From Mesorhizobium australicum (GTDB lineage Bacteria > Pseudomonadota > Alphaproteobacteria > Rhizobiales > Rhizobiaceae), in NCBI RefSeq assembly GCF_900177325.1, contig NZ_FXBL01000004.1, positions 4,638,501 to 4,702,500 of the forward strand: 64,000 bases of DNA. Reading direction: 5' to 3'. Below, one piece after another: positions 1 to 8,162 of this stretch. Under the pieces are notes generated by a model. It had not been told where the DNA came from. It was given only the letters and a program-made list of their open reading frames with translations, and ran no database searches. The position numbers and the translations under genes are program-made. Every line of letters starts with the position of its first letter. Positions within the stretch are counted from its first letter, which is position 1.

Positions 1-39
1 GACCAGAGCCGATATCTCGGCGACGCGTCCGTTCGGCAT
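1..39 (-). CDS. 5' end of an unidentified gene, cut by the window edge
   Basis: An ATG at 39-37 follows the stop codon of the acyl-CoA dehydrogenase gene (43-41) after a single base, so it probably is the next gene of the same minus-strand operon. Only 13 codons are inside the window (MPNGRVAEISALV), too few to name a family. The tight spacing is the only support. Confidence 0.35.
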   Translation of the reverse strand, partial: MPNGRVAEISALV

Positions 40-40
40 G

Positions 41-1186
41 TCAGAGATTCCTCGAGATCAGTTCCTTCATGATCTCCGACGTGCCGCCGTAGATTCGCTG
101 GACACGGGCGTCGGCGTAGAGGCGGCAAATCTCGTATTCCCGCATGAAGCCGTAGCCACCGTGCATCTGGACGCCCGCATCGACGACGCGGCCCTGCATC
201 TCCGAGCACCAGAGCTTGGCCATGGACGCCTCGTAAGTGCTCAATTCGCTCTTCAGGTGCTTGGCGATGCACTGATCGACGAAGGCCCAGCCGACCGAAA
301 GCTCCGTCTTCAGCTCAGCGAGCCGGTAGCGAGTGTTCTGGAAGTCGGCGACCGACTGGCCGAAAGCCTTGCGCTCACGCACGTAGTCGCGCGTGATGTC
401 GAACGCCTTCTGCGCGGCGGCGATCGAGGTGACGGCGATGATCAGCCGCTCCTGCGGCAGCTCGCTCATCAGCATGCCCATCGCGCGCCCTTCGCCGCCC
501 AGCGTGTTCGCCACGGGCACGCGGACGGAATCGAAGAAGAGTTCCGACGTGTCGGCGCTGATCTGGCCGAGCTTGTCCAGGTTGCGGCCGCGCCGGAACC
601 CCTCGCGGGCGGCCTCCACCACGATCAGGGTCATGTTGCCCGATCCGCGTCCCTCGCCTGTGCGCGTCACGACGATGACGATGTCGGCGTGCTGGCCGTT
701 GGAGATGAAGGTCTTGGCGCCGCTGATCACCCAGTCGTCGCCGTCGCGCACAGCACGGGTGCGCACGCCCTGCAGATCGGAACCGGTGCCGGGCTCGGTC
801 ATGGCGATGGCGCAGACCAGGGAACCGTCTACCATTCCGGGCAGCCAGCGCGCCTTCTGCTCGTCGTTCGCCTGGTGGAGCAGGTAGCCGAGACAGACGT
901 CGGAATGGACCGACACGTCGGCGGCAGGCCCCATGAAACCGGAATAAGCAAGCTCTTCCGCGACGACGGTGTGCATGCGGAAGTCTGCGCCGAGGCCGCC
1001 GAATTCCTCAGGTACCGTGGGACAGAGGAAGCCGCTCGCGCCTAGCCTGTCCCACAGCGACCGGTCGACGATGCCGGCCTCCTCCCACCTGGGGAAGTCG
1101 GGAGCGATCTCCTCGGCGATGAAGCGGCGCAAGCTGCCGCGCAGGCTCTCGTGGTCCTCGTCGTAGATACTGCGCGCCGCCAGCAT
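41..1186 (-). CDS. Acyl-CoA dehydrogenase, LCAD-like
   Basis: FAD-dependent alpha,beta-dehydrogenation of an acyl-CoA, passing electrons to electron-transfer flavoprotein. The 381-residue length is normal. The flavin/substrate loop AMTEPGTGSD is at 128-137 and GAKTFISNG at 156-164. The position of the usual catalytic Glu (IYEGT) reads IYGGT. A Glu lies instead in LPQER (E246), as in long-chain acyl-CoA dehydrogenase, so E246 is the likely base. The C-terminus EIMKELISR also matches the LCAD branch. The ATG at 1186 has AGGAGG-like sequence upstream. It is divergent from nothing: the MarR gene upstream runs the same way. The substrate is unknown; the context suggests a CoA ester from aromatic or alicyclic acid breakdown. 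Confidence 0.92.
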   Translation of the reverse strand: MLAARSIYDEDHESLRGSLRRFIAEEIAPDFPRWEEAGIVDRSLWDRLGASGFLCPTVPEEFGGLGADFRMHTVVAEELAYSGFMGPAADVSVHSDVCLGYLLHQANDEQKARWLPGMVDGSLVCAIAMTEPGTGSDLQGVRTRAVRDGDDWVISGAKTFISNGQHADIVIVVTRTGEGRGSGNMTLIVVEAAREGFRRGRNLDKLGQISADTSELFFDSVRVPVANTLGGEGRAMGMLMSELPQERLIIAVTSIAAAQKAFDITRDYVRERKAFGQSVADFQNTRYRLAELKTELSVGWAFVDQCIAKHLKSELSTYEASMAKLWCSEMQGRVVDAGVQMHGGYGFMREYEICRLYADARVQRIYGGTSEIMKELISRNL

Positions 1187-1260
1187 GAAGCCTCCTCCGA
1201 ACGATAGCTGATACCACCGCTATCTAATTCGAAAGAGTATCATAAGCTAGAGTATCTATT

Positions 1261-1788
1261 TTACAATACCGACGCGCGCCGCCCGCGCCCTGCGCTTTCC
1301 AGCTCGTCCTCATCATCGAGCGCGTCGAACTCGCCGCCCGAACGCTCCGCCGCGAGCGCCAGGAGATTCACCTTCATGGCGTAGAGCGTGCGTGAGGTCA
1401 GCTCGAGATCCTCGCGAGAGATACCCTTGAGAATGCGGGCGTTGAAGCTGTCGTTGATCGGGCCGATTTCCTTGATGAGCTGCCGAGCCTTGTCGGTGAG
1501 GAAGACCCGCTTCACACGGCGGTCCTTCTCGTCCGCGCGGCGCTCGACGAAGCCCGCCGACTGGAGACGGTCGATCAACGAGCCGAGCGCCACCTTGCCG
1601 ACGTCGAGCTCGTTGGCGAGTTGCGTCTGCGGCAGACCATCGTTGCGGGAGATGAAGGCAAGAACCCACCATTGCGAACGTGTGATGCCCAGCGGGGCGA
1701 GTTCACGGTCATAGGTGACGCGCCGCAACCTCGACACGTCGTGAATGAGGTAACCGAGTCTGAGGTCCCAAGAGCGCGTGTCGTTCAT
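1261..1788 (-). CDS. MarR-family transcriptional regulator
   Basis: Winged-helix regulator of about 175 residues. The segment LGYLIHDVSRLRR near the N-terminus is the dimerisation helix, ITRSQWWVLAFI begins the DNA-binding domain, and the wing is around RRADEKDRRVKRVFL. The C-terminus is acidic then basic. I chose the ATG at 1788 because GGAG lies 8 bases upstream; a TTG at 1812 would add eight residues. MarR proteins of this kind often respond to aromatic acids or their CoA esters, and BadR of Rhodopseudomonas palustris, which controls benzoyl-CoA reductase genes, is one. A role as regulator of this island is inference from position. Confidence 0.88.
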   Translation of the reverse strand: MNDTRSWDLRLGYLIHDVSRLRRVTYDRELAPLGITRSQWWVLAFISRNDGLPQTQLANELDVGKVALGSLIDRLQSAGFVERRADEKDRRVKRVFLTDKARQLIKEIGPINDSFNARILKGISREDLELTSRTLYAMKVNLLALAAERSGGEFDALDDEDELESAGRGRRASVL

Positions 1789-1812
1789 AGACTTCTCCAG
1801 CAGTACGGCCAA

Positions 1813-1996
1813 TTAGTAAGGAATCGACCTCGTTAGCTATCATATCTTTTAGCTGATTCAATGTATGCCGCCATATCTTCCAACGTCGAACACGTCGAAA
1901 ACTCCCTATGGGCCTTCCGCGCCGCTCAATCCTTTACAAGTATGATACGGTGACATATCGTATGGTATATTATTTTTATCGCAGGCGGAGGACTCC
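1813..1996. promoter_or_regulatory. AT-rich divergent control region between the MarR and BKACE genes
   Basis: This spacer is much richer in A/T than its surroundings. It holds TAGCTA (1834-1839) facing TTAGCT (1849-1854), and ATACG (1945-1949) facing CGTAT (1959-1963). The octamer TATGATAC at 1941-1948 also occurs upstream of the first acyl-CoA dehydrogenase (1237-1244, reverse strand) and the acyl-CoA ligase (18858-18865). It probably carries both promoters and binding sites for the adjacent regulator. Confidence 0.5.
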
Positions 1997-2929
1997 ATGC
2001 GCAAATCCAAGAAGGTCATCGTCAGCTGTGCGGTGACGGGCTCGATCCACACGCCGACGATGTCGCCGCACCTGCCAGTGACTGCCGACCAGATCGCCAG
2101 CGAAGCGATTGCCGCGGCGGAGGCCGGCGCCGCGATTCTCCATTTGCATGCCCGCAATCCCAAGGACGGTTCACCGAGCCAGGAGCCTGAGCATTTCAAG
2201 CTCTTCCTGCCGCGCATCAAGCAGAACTGCGATGCCGTGGTGAACATCACGACGGGTGGCGGGCTCGGAATGACTCTCGATCAGCGTCTCGCCGCCGCGA
2301 TGTGGGCGAAGCCCGAGGTCGCGTCGATGAACATGGGCAGCCTCAACTTCAACATTTCCGGGGCGGCTTCCAAGATCACGGACTTCAAGGAGGAATGGGA
2401 GCGGCCCTATCTGGAGCGCACCAAGGACTTCATCCTCTCCAACACATTTACCCAGATCGAGCGCGGCATCACCGAACTCTCGGCCAACGGTACACGCTTC
2501 GAGTTCGAGTGCTACGACATCGGCCACCTCTACAATCTCGCGCATTTCGCGGACCGTGGCATGGTCAAGGCGCCGTTCTTCATCCAGGGCGTGTTCGGCA
2601 TCCTCGGCGGCATCGCGCCCGAGGTCGAACATCTGATGCATATGCGCGACACCGCCGACCGGCTCTTCGGCGACAACTACTACTTCTCCTGCCTCGGGGC
2701 GGGGCGCCATCAGATGCCGCTGGCCACCGTGAACGCGATAAAGGGCGGGCATGTGCGCGTCGGCCTGGAGGACTCGATCTATATCGGCAAGGGCGAGCTG
2801 GCGAAGTCAAACGCCGACCAGGTGGCAAAGATCGTGCGCATCCTCAAGGAGCTGTCGCTCGAACCGGCGACGCCCCAGGAAGCGCGCGAAATGCTCGGTC
2901 TCAAGGGCGCGGACAATGTCGGGTTCTGA
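1997..2929 (+). CDS. BKACE-family beta-keto acid cleavage enzyme
   Basis: Zinc-dependent family (founder: 3-keto-5-aminohexanoate cleavage enzyme, Kce) that condenses a beta-keto acid with acetyl-CoA to give a CoA thioester and acetoacetate. The protein has 310 residues, normal for the family. The metal-binding pair is in LHLHAR (H49, H51), preceded by a VTGSIHTP strand; a later acidic ligand probably lies in ECYDIGHL. GCGGAGG lies shortly before the ATG. It is transcribed away from the MarR gene and faces the EamA gene. The substrate is not predictable; in this island it could act on a keto acid made after ring opening. Confidence 0.85.
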   Translation: MRKSKKVIVSCAVTGSIHTPTMSPHLPVTADQIASEAIAAAEAGAAILHLHARNPKDGSPSQEPEHFKLFLPRIKQNCDAVVNITTGGGLGMTLDQRLAAAMWAKPEVASMNMGSLNFNISGAASKITDFKEEWERPYLERTKDFILSNTFTQIERGITELSANGTRFEFECYDIGHLYNLAHFADRGMVKAPFFIQGVFGILGGIAPEVEHLMHMRDTADRLFGDNYYFSCLGAGRHQMPLATVNAIKGGHVRVGLEDSIYIGKGELAKSNADQVAKIVRILKELSLEPATPQEAREMLGLKGADNVGF

Positions 2930-2957
2930 GCGATCCTGACGCCTACCGCGAGACCGC

Positions 2958-3791
2958 TCAGCGCGGCGCGCGGGTTTCGTGATAAAGGGAATAGATGCCC
3001 GATCCGATGACGATCGCGGTGCCGATCAGCGTCCACATGTCCGGCAGCTGGGCGAAGATGAGAAAGCCCCAGATCGTTGCCCATATCATCAGCGTATATT
3101 GAAGCGGCGAGAGCACGACCGCCTCGCCCAGATCCAGCGCCCGCATGATCGACAGTTCGCCGCAACCTGCGATGATGGCGATGCCGACCATCATCAGGAA
3201 CTGCGTCAGGTCGAGCGGATTTTTCCAGATGAAGGGAAGCGGCAGGCTGAGCAGGAGTGCTGCGGTCAAAGCGGTATAGGCGATGGTCGTGACCAAGGGG
3301 TCGGTGCCGCTGACGCGGCGCGAGATGATCTGCCGGATGCCGAATGCTAGGCCTGACAGGATGACGAGAAAAATCGCCGGGTGAAAGGCATTGAACCCCG
3401 GGCGAATGATGATCATCGTCCCGGCGAAGCCGAGAGCGACCGCTATCCACCGCTTCAATCCCACGGTCTCTCCCAGTACCAGTCCTGCCAGGACGATGAC
3501 GATGAACGGAGCGATGAAACTTACGGCGGTCGCGTCGGCAAGGGGCACATAGGTGATTGCGAACAGGAACGACGTGGCGGCCACCACGACCGTCAGCCCG
3601 CGGCCGAACTGAAGGAAGGGGTGGCGGCTGCGCAGGATCCGTGGGCCCTTCCAGGCCAGCAGCACCACAACGCCGCTCAGCAGGCCGAGCTGCCTGAGCC
3701 AGGCGATCTGCAGCGGATTGACCGTTTCCGAAAGTACCTTCGCCAGCATGTCGGAGGTACTGTAGAAAAAGAAGCCGGCAAGCATGAACAT
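2958..3791 (-). CDS. EamA/DMT-family membrane transporter
   Basis: Inner-membrane protein of about 277 residues with roughly ten hydrophobic helices in two EamA repeats (MLAGFFFYSTSDM at the start, IAVALGFAGTMIIIRPG near mid-protein). Such proteins move metabolites or amino acids in or out of the cell; the cargo is unknown. The reading frame is open far upstream, through the terminator and into the neighbouring gene, but only from the ATG at 3791 does it look like this family, so I start there. It is separated from the upstream acyl-CoA dehydrogenase by a strong terminator and probably has its own promoter. Confidence 0.82.
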   Translation of the reverse strand: MFMLAGFFFYSTSDMLAKVLSETVNPLQIAWLRQLGLLSGVVVLLAWKGPRILRSRHPFLQFGRGLTVVVAATSFLFAITYVPLADATAVSFIAPFIVIVLAGLVLGETVGLKRWIAVALGFAGTMIIIRPGFNAFHPAIFLVILSGLAFGIRQIISRRVSGTDPLVTTIAYTALTAALLLSLPLPFIWKNPLDLTQFLMMVGIAIIAGCGELSIMRALDLGEAVVLSPLQYTLMIWATIWGFLIFAQLPDMWTLIGTAIVIGSGIYSLYHETRAPR

Positions 3792-3879
3792 GACCGCTCG
3801 TGCCGTTTCCTTCGATGTCGGCTTGCGCCTGTAAGGCGCTGCAGCCTCCCCTCCACTTCCGTCCAAATGCGGGCCCTCG

Positions 3880-3909
3880 AAAAAGAAGGCGGCGCATACG
3901 CGCCGCCTT
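3880..3909 (-). terminator. Rho-independent terminator after the acyl-CoA dehydrogenase
   Basis: A perfect 10 bp stem (AAGGCGGCGC at 3886-3895 with GCGCCGCCTT at 3900-3909) closes a 4-base loop. On the minus strand it is followed by a T-rich run (TTCTTTTTCG). It lies 20 bases after the stop codon of the gene ending at 3929. Confidence 0.85.
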
Positions 3910-3928
3910 TGCGCCTGGGAGGACGCGG

Positions 3929-5089
3929 TTATATTCGTGTTCTGGCGTCCTGCGCCATCTGCCTTGCGATGATCAGCTTCATGATCTCGATCGAGCCGCC
4001 GGCGATCTTGGTGATGCGCGCATCCGCATAGGCCCGCGCGATCGGCATCTCCCACATGTAACCCCAGCCGCCAAACAGCTGCAGGCACTCGTCCGCCGCC
4101 CGGCAGTGCAGCTCCGTCGTCAGCATCTTGGCCACCGCGGCGTCCACCGGGTCCAGACGCCCCTCCATGAACAGCTCGATGCACTTGTCCGTCAGGACCC
4201 GCGCCGATACCGCCTGCGCCTTCAGTTCCGCCAGCTTGAACTGCGTGTTCTGCTGGTCGAACAGCGACTTGCCGAACGCCTGCCGGTTCATCGTGTAGTC
4301 GACCGTCCACTCGATCACCGTCTCCGCAACCGTCGCCGAACGGATCGCCTGCGCCAGGCGCTCCTGCGACAGCTTCGTCATCATCAGCGCGAAGCCCTTG
4401 CCTTCCTCGCCCAGCATGTTTTCCGGCGGCAACCGCATATTGTCGAAGAACAGCTCCGAGGTGTCCTGCGCATGCATGCCGAGCTTCTCGAGGTTCTTGC
4501 CGCGCCGGAAGCCCGGACGGTCGCCTTCTACCAGGAACAGCGTCACGCCCTTGGCGCCCGCCTCCGAATCCGTCTTCGTCGCCAGCACCAGCACGTCGCA
4601 CAGCTGGCCGTTCGAAATGAATACCTTCTGCCCGTTGATCAGGAACTCGTTGCCGTCGCGGACGGCCTTCGTTCGGATCGCCTTCAGGTCAGAGCCGGCA
4701 TGCGGCTCCGTCATGCCCAGCGAGCCGATCCACTCCCCCGACACCATCTTGGGCAGGAACTTCTTCTTCTGCGCCTCGCTACCGAACGACAGGATGTAGG
4801 TCGCAACCAGATCGGTGTGGATCAGGAACCCCGGACCCGACGCACCCGCACGCCACAGCTCCTCGAACACGACCACGTCGAACAGGTAGTCGAGCCCAAG
4901 CCCGCCATACTCCTCCGGCACCGTGCAGCACAGCATGCCCTGCGCGCCCGCCTTCAGCCACAGCTCGCGCGGAACGATGCCGTCCTTCTCCCACTGCGCA
5001 TGATACGGCACGATCTCCTTCTCGACGAAGCGGCGGACGCTCTGCCGGAACATCTCGTGTTCCTCGCGGAACAGGTTGCGCTCGATCAT
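3929..5089 (-). CDS. Acyl-CoA dehydrogenase, LCAD-like
   Basis: FAD enzyme of 386 residues introducing a double bond next to the CoA carbonyl. GMTEPHAGSD is at 125-134 and GQKVFISNG at 153-161. The usual IYEGT motif is replaced by IAGGS, so the base is more likely E243 in KLSQERL, the LCAD position. FGGWGYMWE in the C-terminal helical domain is also LCAD-like. It has a strong terminator behind it and an imperfect inverted repeat in its promoter (5107-5154). It is a paralogue of the enzyme at 41-1186, probably for a different acyl chain or ring. Confidence 0.92.
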   Translation of the reverse strand: MIERNLFREEHEMFRQSVRRFVEKEIVPYHAQWEKDGIVPRELWLKAGAQGMLCCTVPEEYGGLGLDYLFDVVVFEELWRAGASGPGFLIHTDLVATYILSFGSEAQKKKFLPKMVSGEWIGSLGMTEPHAGSDLKAIRTKAVRDGNEFLINGQKVFISNGQLCDVLVLATKTDSEAGAKGVTLFLVEGDRPGFRRGKNLEKLGMHAQDTSELFFDNMRLPPENMLGEEGKGFALMMTKLSQERLAQAIRSATVAETVIEWTVDYTMNRQAFGKSLFDQQNTQFKLAELKAQAVSARVLTDKCIELFMEGRLDPVDAAVAKMLTTELHCRAADECLQLFGGWGYMWEMPIARAYADARITKIAGGSIEIMKLIIARQMAQDARTRI

Positions 5090-5106
5090 GCGGAAGGCTC
5101 TCGTTG

Positions 5107-5154
5107 GTATGCTACCTTACTTTTATCAGCAACCAATTAAGTAAGCAACCATAC
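5107..5154. promoter_or_regulatory. Inverted repeat upstream of the acyl-CoA dehydrogenase
   Basis: Two 16-base arms (GTATGCTACCTTACTT at 5107-5122 and AAGTAAGCAACCATAC at 5139-5154) are near-complementary (13 of 16) around a 16-base spacer. The left arm contains TATGCT-N3-TTAC, which recurs upstream of the ring-cleavage genes (8104-8116) and of the Liv binding protein (32750-32762). It is likely an operator; the binding protein is unknown, with the MarR protein the nearest candidate. Confidence 0.55.
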
Positions 5155-5175
5155 AGTTTGCAGGCGGACAGAACG

Positions 5176-6381
5176 TTACGGCAAACGTTCGAGCGCCGCG
5201 CGATGCGATGGGTCCGCGATACCGATCAACGCCGTTCGGCGGGCGTCGTGCGAAAGCCCCCGCAGATCCGCCACGCCATGCTCCGTCACCACGACGTCTA
5301 TGTCGAACCGGCCGAGCGAGACCGGTCCCGTGGCATTACGCGTAGAGACGATGCGCGAAACGGATCCTTTCGCGGCAGTCGATGGAAGGACCACGATCCT
5401 CAGACCACCCACCCCTCTCGCGCCGGCTGCGAAGTCCGAGGCGCCGCCCGGGCCGGATATATAGCCAGCCGGCGTCGCTTCGGAATGCGCCTGGCCTGCA
5501 AGGTCGACCTCGATAGCTGAGTTGATCGTTACCAGCCGCTCGATGCCGGCCAGTGTCGCGATGTCGTGAGTGAAGGAAGGTGACTGGAAGCTGAACTCGG
5601 GCTCGGTGACCGCATCGTAGAGCGCGCGCGTGCCGATCGCGACGCCGGCGGTGATCGGGTTCGTCTTCCTCAACGCGCCGGCGCGCAGCAGGTGCAGCGT
5701 CGAATCGCCAATCAGGCCCGAATGGACCGCTAGATCGCGCTTTCCGGTCAGGCCGCGCAGCGCGGCCTCCGGCGCGCGTCCGAGCCCAGCCTGGATCGTC
5801 GCGCCGTCCGGAACGATCGACGCCACATGCGCGGCCAGGCGCATCGAGACCTCATCATTGCCTGGATCCGATTCTGGCAGCGCCTGCGGCGCCTCAATGA
5901 CAGCCGTGAAACGTTCGAACGGAATTCCCGGCGTCCCGGAAGTTGCCGGCATGTCCGGGTTGAGGTGACCGACCAGCACGGGAATACGCTCCCAGAGATC
6001 GGCGATGAAATCGGTGACGGGGCCGAAGTTGCAGCGGCCATCCCCGTCCGGCGGCGTGCACATGACGAGCGCGGCCTGAGGCGGATTGGCCGACAGCCAG
6101 GCACGGATGTCGCGATAGGACAGCGGTAGAAAGTCGACGCGGTCGCTGTCGGCAAACTCCGGCAGCATGAAGAAGGTCGTGACCCGCGCGCCAGTGTCGA
6201 GCAGGTAGGAAGGCCGGTTCAGCCCCGCCACGAATATGCTGGTGAAGGTGAGATCAGGGCGGGAGAGGCCGGCAAGCCCCTCCCGGAAAATCTGCGATTC
6301 CGCCGAGCAGGCAGAAATCCAGCAAAGCGCGCCGTCCGGGAGGAAACGCCCTATGTCCGACGGCGAGATTGTCTGCGGCAT
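5176..6381 (-). CDS. Acetyl-CoA hydrolase/transferase-family CoA-transferase
   Basis: About 401 residues, in the Cat1/4-hydroxybutyrate CoA-transferase family, which moves CoA between carboxylic acids through a glutamyl-CoA intermediate. The candidate catalytic Glu is in INSAIEVDLAGQ and the CoA-binding loop is GPGGASDFAAGA. The ATG at 6381 shares its A with the TGA of the BadI-like gene (TGATG), so the two are translationally coupled. A pimelate- or dicarboxylate-type acceptor would fit the operon but is inference. The frame stays open upstream of this ATG only because it overlaps the neighbour. Confidence 0.85.
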   Translation of the reverse strand: MPQTISPSDIGRFLPDGALCWISACSAESQIFREGLAGLSRPDLTFTSIFVAGLNRPSYLLDTGARVTTFFMLPEFADSDRVDFLPLSYRDIRAWLSANPPQAALVMCTPPDGDGRCNFGPVTDFIADLWERIPVLVGHLNPDMPATSGTPGIPFERFTAVIEAPQALPESDPGNDEVSMRLAAHVASIVPDGATIQAGLGRAPEAALRGLTGKRDLAVHSGLIGDSTLHLLRAGALRKTNPITAGVAIGTRALYDAVTEPEFSFQSPSFTHDIATLAGIERLVTINSAIEVDLAGQAHSEATPAGYISGPGGASDFAAGARGVGGLRIVVLPSTAAKGSVSRIVSTRNATGPVSLGRFDIDVVVTEHGVADLRGLSHDARRTALIGIADPSHRAALERLP

Positions 6382-7169
6382 CAGTCGACGTATTTGTGGA
6401 AGTCGGGCTTGCGCTTCTCGTTGAAGGCGTTGACGCCTTCCTTCGACTCGTCGGTCGCGTAGTAGAGCTTCACCGCATGCAGGGCGAGATTGCTGATGCC
6501 GCGGATCTGGTCGCTGTCGGCATTGAACGAGCGCTTCAGGAAGGCGAGCGCCGTAGGCGAGCGTTCGCCGAGCGTCTCGGTCCACTTGGTGACGGCATCA
6601 TCGAGTTCCGCCTGTGGCACGACCTTGTTGACCAGCCCCATCTCCAGCGCCTGCTGCGCGGTGTAGGTCTCGTTGAGGTACCAGATCTCGCGAGCCTTCT
6701 TCTCGCCGACGACGCGCGCCAGCAGCGCCGTACCCCAGCCGGCATCAAACGAGCCGACCTTGGGGCCGACCTGGCCCATCTTCGCCGTGTCGGCGGCGAT
6801 CGCGAGATCGCACAGCGTGACCAGCACGTTGCCGCCACCGATCGCAAAGCCGTTGACGCGGGCGATGATCGGCTTCGGCACGTCACGGATGAGGCCCTGC
6901 AGCTCGTCGATCGGCAGGCCGACGACACCGCGGCCGTCGTAGTTGCCTTCATGTGCAGATTGGTCGCCGCCGGTGCAGAAGGCCTTGTCGCCCGCGCCGG
7001 TGAGCACGATGGAGGAAACGTTCTTGTCGTTCCATGCAAGGTGAAGGCCCTTGATCAGGTCCTCCAGCGTCTGGCCGCGGAATGCGTTGTAGACCTTCGG
7101 CCGGTTGATCGTGAGCCAGGCCGCGCGGCCTTTGACTTCGTAGAGGATATCCGAAAATTCATGTGCCAT
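6381..7169 (-). CDS. badI: BadI-like 2-ketocyclohexanecarboxyl-CoA hydrolase
   Basis: Crotonase-fold enzyme of 262 residues that very closely resembles BadI, the hydrolase that opens the ring of 2-ketocyclohexane-1-carboxyl-CoA to pimelyl-CoA. Shared signatures are CTGGDQ (65-70), GNYDGRG (75-81), the oxyanion segment GFAIGGGN (107-114), the MenB/BadI-type GQVGPKVGSFDAGWG (132-146, with D142), and a C-terminal EKRKPDFHKY. It lies directly after a BadH-like gene, the same partner as in Rhodopseudomonas palustris, and overlaps the CoA-transferase start by one base. A substituted ring as true substrate is possible. Confidence 0.88.
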   Translation of the reverse strand: MAHEFSDILYEVKGRAAWLTINRPKVYNAFRGQTLEDLIKGLHLAWNDKNVSSIVLTGAGDKAFCTGGDQSAHEGNYDGRGVVGLPIDELQGLIRDVPKPIIARVNGFAIGGGNVLVTLCDLAIAADTAKMGQVGPKVGSFDAGWGTALLARVVGEKKAREIWYLNETYTAQQALEMGLVNKVVPQAELDDAVTKWTETLGERSPTALAFLKRSFNADSDQIRGISNLALHAVKLYYATDESKEGVNAFNEKRKPDFHKYVD

Positions 7170-7270
7170 AGGTTGCTTCCGTTCCGGCGGCTTGGCGCCT
7201 CAAGCTGTTCCTTGAAGAAGAATGCTGCCCGACCTGGTGGCCGGACAGGCTCTGTTCTGTAAGTCTTTGC

Positions 7271-8035
7271 TTACACCATGTTCATGCCGCCCGAGACCGA
7301 GATGGCCTGGCCGGTGATATAGCTCGCGTCCGAGGTGCCGAGGAAGGCGACGATACCCGCATAGTCCTCCGGCTCGCCCATGCGCTTGAGCGGAATGCCC
7401 CGCACCATCGCGTCCTTCCACTTTTCCGCCTGTTCGCCGGTTCCGAGAACCGATTGCATCATCGGCGTGTTGGTCGGGCCGGGGCAGACGCAGTTGAGCA
7501 GCACGTTATTGCGGGCGAGCTCGCGTGCGATCGACTTGGTGAAGGAGATCATGCCGCCCTTGCAGGCCGAGTAGACCGCTTCCGTGGACGTGCCGACGCG
7601 GGCCGCGTCCGAAGCGATGTTGACCACGCGTCCACCGCTACGGGAGACCATGCCGGGAAGCACGGCCTTGTGCATGTAGAGCGGGCCGCTGAGATTGATC
7701 GAGATGATCTTGTCCCAGAGCGGCTTGTCGGTCTGGAGAAACGGCGCGGGCTTGTCCCAGCCGGCATTGTTGACCAGTAGCCAGATCGGGCCGAGCTCGG
7801 CCTCGGTCTGCGCGACGGCCTTGTTGACGGCCTCCTGGTCGGAAATGTCCACGCCGTAGACCTTGACCTCGCCACCCTTGGCGCGGGCCTCCTGTGCGGT
7901 GGCCTCCGCGGCCTCCGGCTGAAGATCGAACACCGAGACCTTGCAGCCTTCCGCGGCGAGACGAAGCGTGATCGCCTTGCCAATGCCTTGGCCACCGCCG
8001 GTGACGATCGCGACTTTACCCTTCAGATCAGACAC
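7271..8035 (-). CDS. badH: BadH-like SDR, 2-hydroxycyclohexanecarboxyl-CoA dehydrogenase
   Basis: NAD(P)-dependent SDR of 254 residues. The cofactor loop TGGGQGIG is at 12-19, NNAG at 89-92, and the catalytic residues are S142, Y155 and K159 (YSACK). In the benzoate pathway BadH oxidises 2-hydroxycyclohexanecarboxyl-CoA to the ketone that BadI opens, and here the badI-like gene follows by 101 bases. The start is a GTG at 8035 with AGGGAGG 6-7 bases upstream; upstream in-frame codons have no such site. Assignment to BadH rather than another SDR rests mainly on the neighbour. Confidence 0.8.
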   Translation of the reverse strand: MSDLKGKVAIVTGGGQGIGKAITLRLAAEGCKVSVFDLQPEAAEATAQEARAKGGEVKVYGVDISDQEAVNKAVAQTEAELGPIWLLVNNAGWDKPAPFLQTDKPLWDKIISINLSGPLYMHKAVLPGMVSRSGGRVVNIASDAARVGTSTEAVYSACKGGMISFTKSIARELARNNVLLNCVCPGPTNTPMMQSVLGTGEQAEKWKDAMVRGIPLKRMGEPEDYAGIVAFLGTSDASYITGQAISVSGGMNMV

Positions 8036-8103
8036 GAGACCTCCCTCTAGAAATGCCTGATCGGGCGCGCTGCACCCGATCGAATATCCGATACAGCAAA
8101 CAA

Positions 8104-8116
8104 TATGCTTGCTTAC
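8104..8116 (+). promoter_or_regulatory. TATGCT-N3-TTAC site between the badH-like and thiolase-partner genes
   Basis: TATGCTTGCTTAC sits in the divergent promoter between two operons. The same 13-base pattern is at 5108-5120 and 32750-32762, and a partial copy (AATATGCTTG) is at 23230-23239. This is probably a shared operator of the island. Confidence 0.5.
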
Positions 8117-8162
8117 CATACGCTGGCAAGTTATTTCTGCGACACGTCTGGTGGAGACAGTC

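Noticed and set aside
3792..4601. N-terminal extension of the EamA transporter frame
   Set aside because: It would run through a strong terminator and into the acyl-CoA dehydrogenase coding region; the extension has no transporter-like helices.
8123..8140. Possible sigma-54 promoter (CTGGCAAG...TCTGC)
   Set aside because: The distance between GG and GC is 12 bases instead of the required 10.
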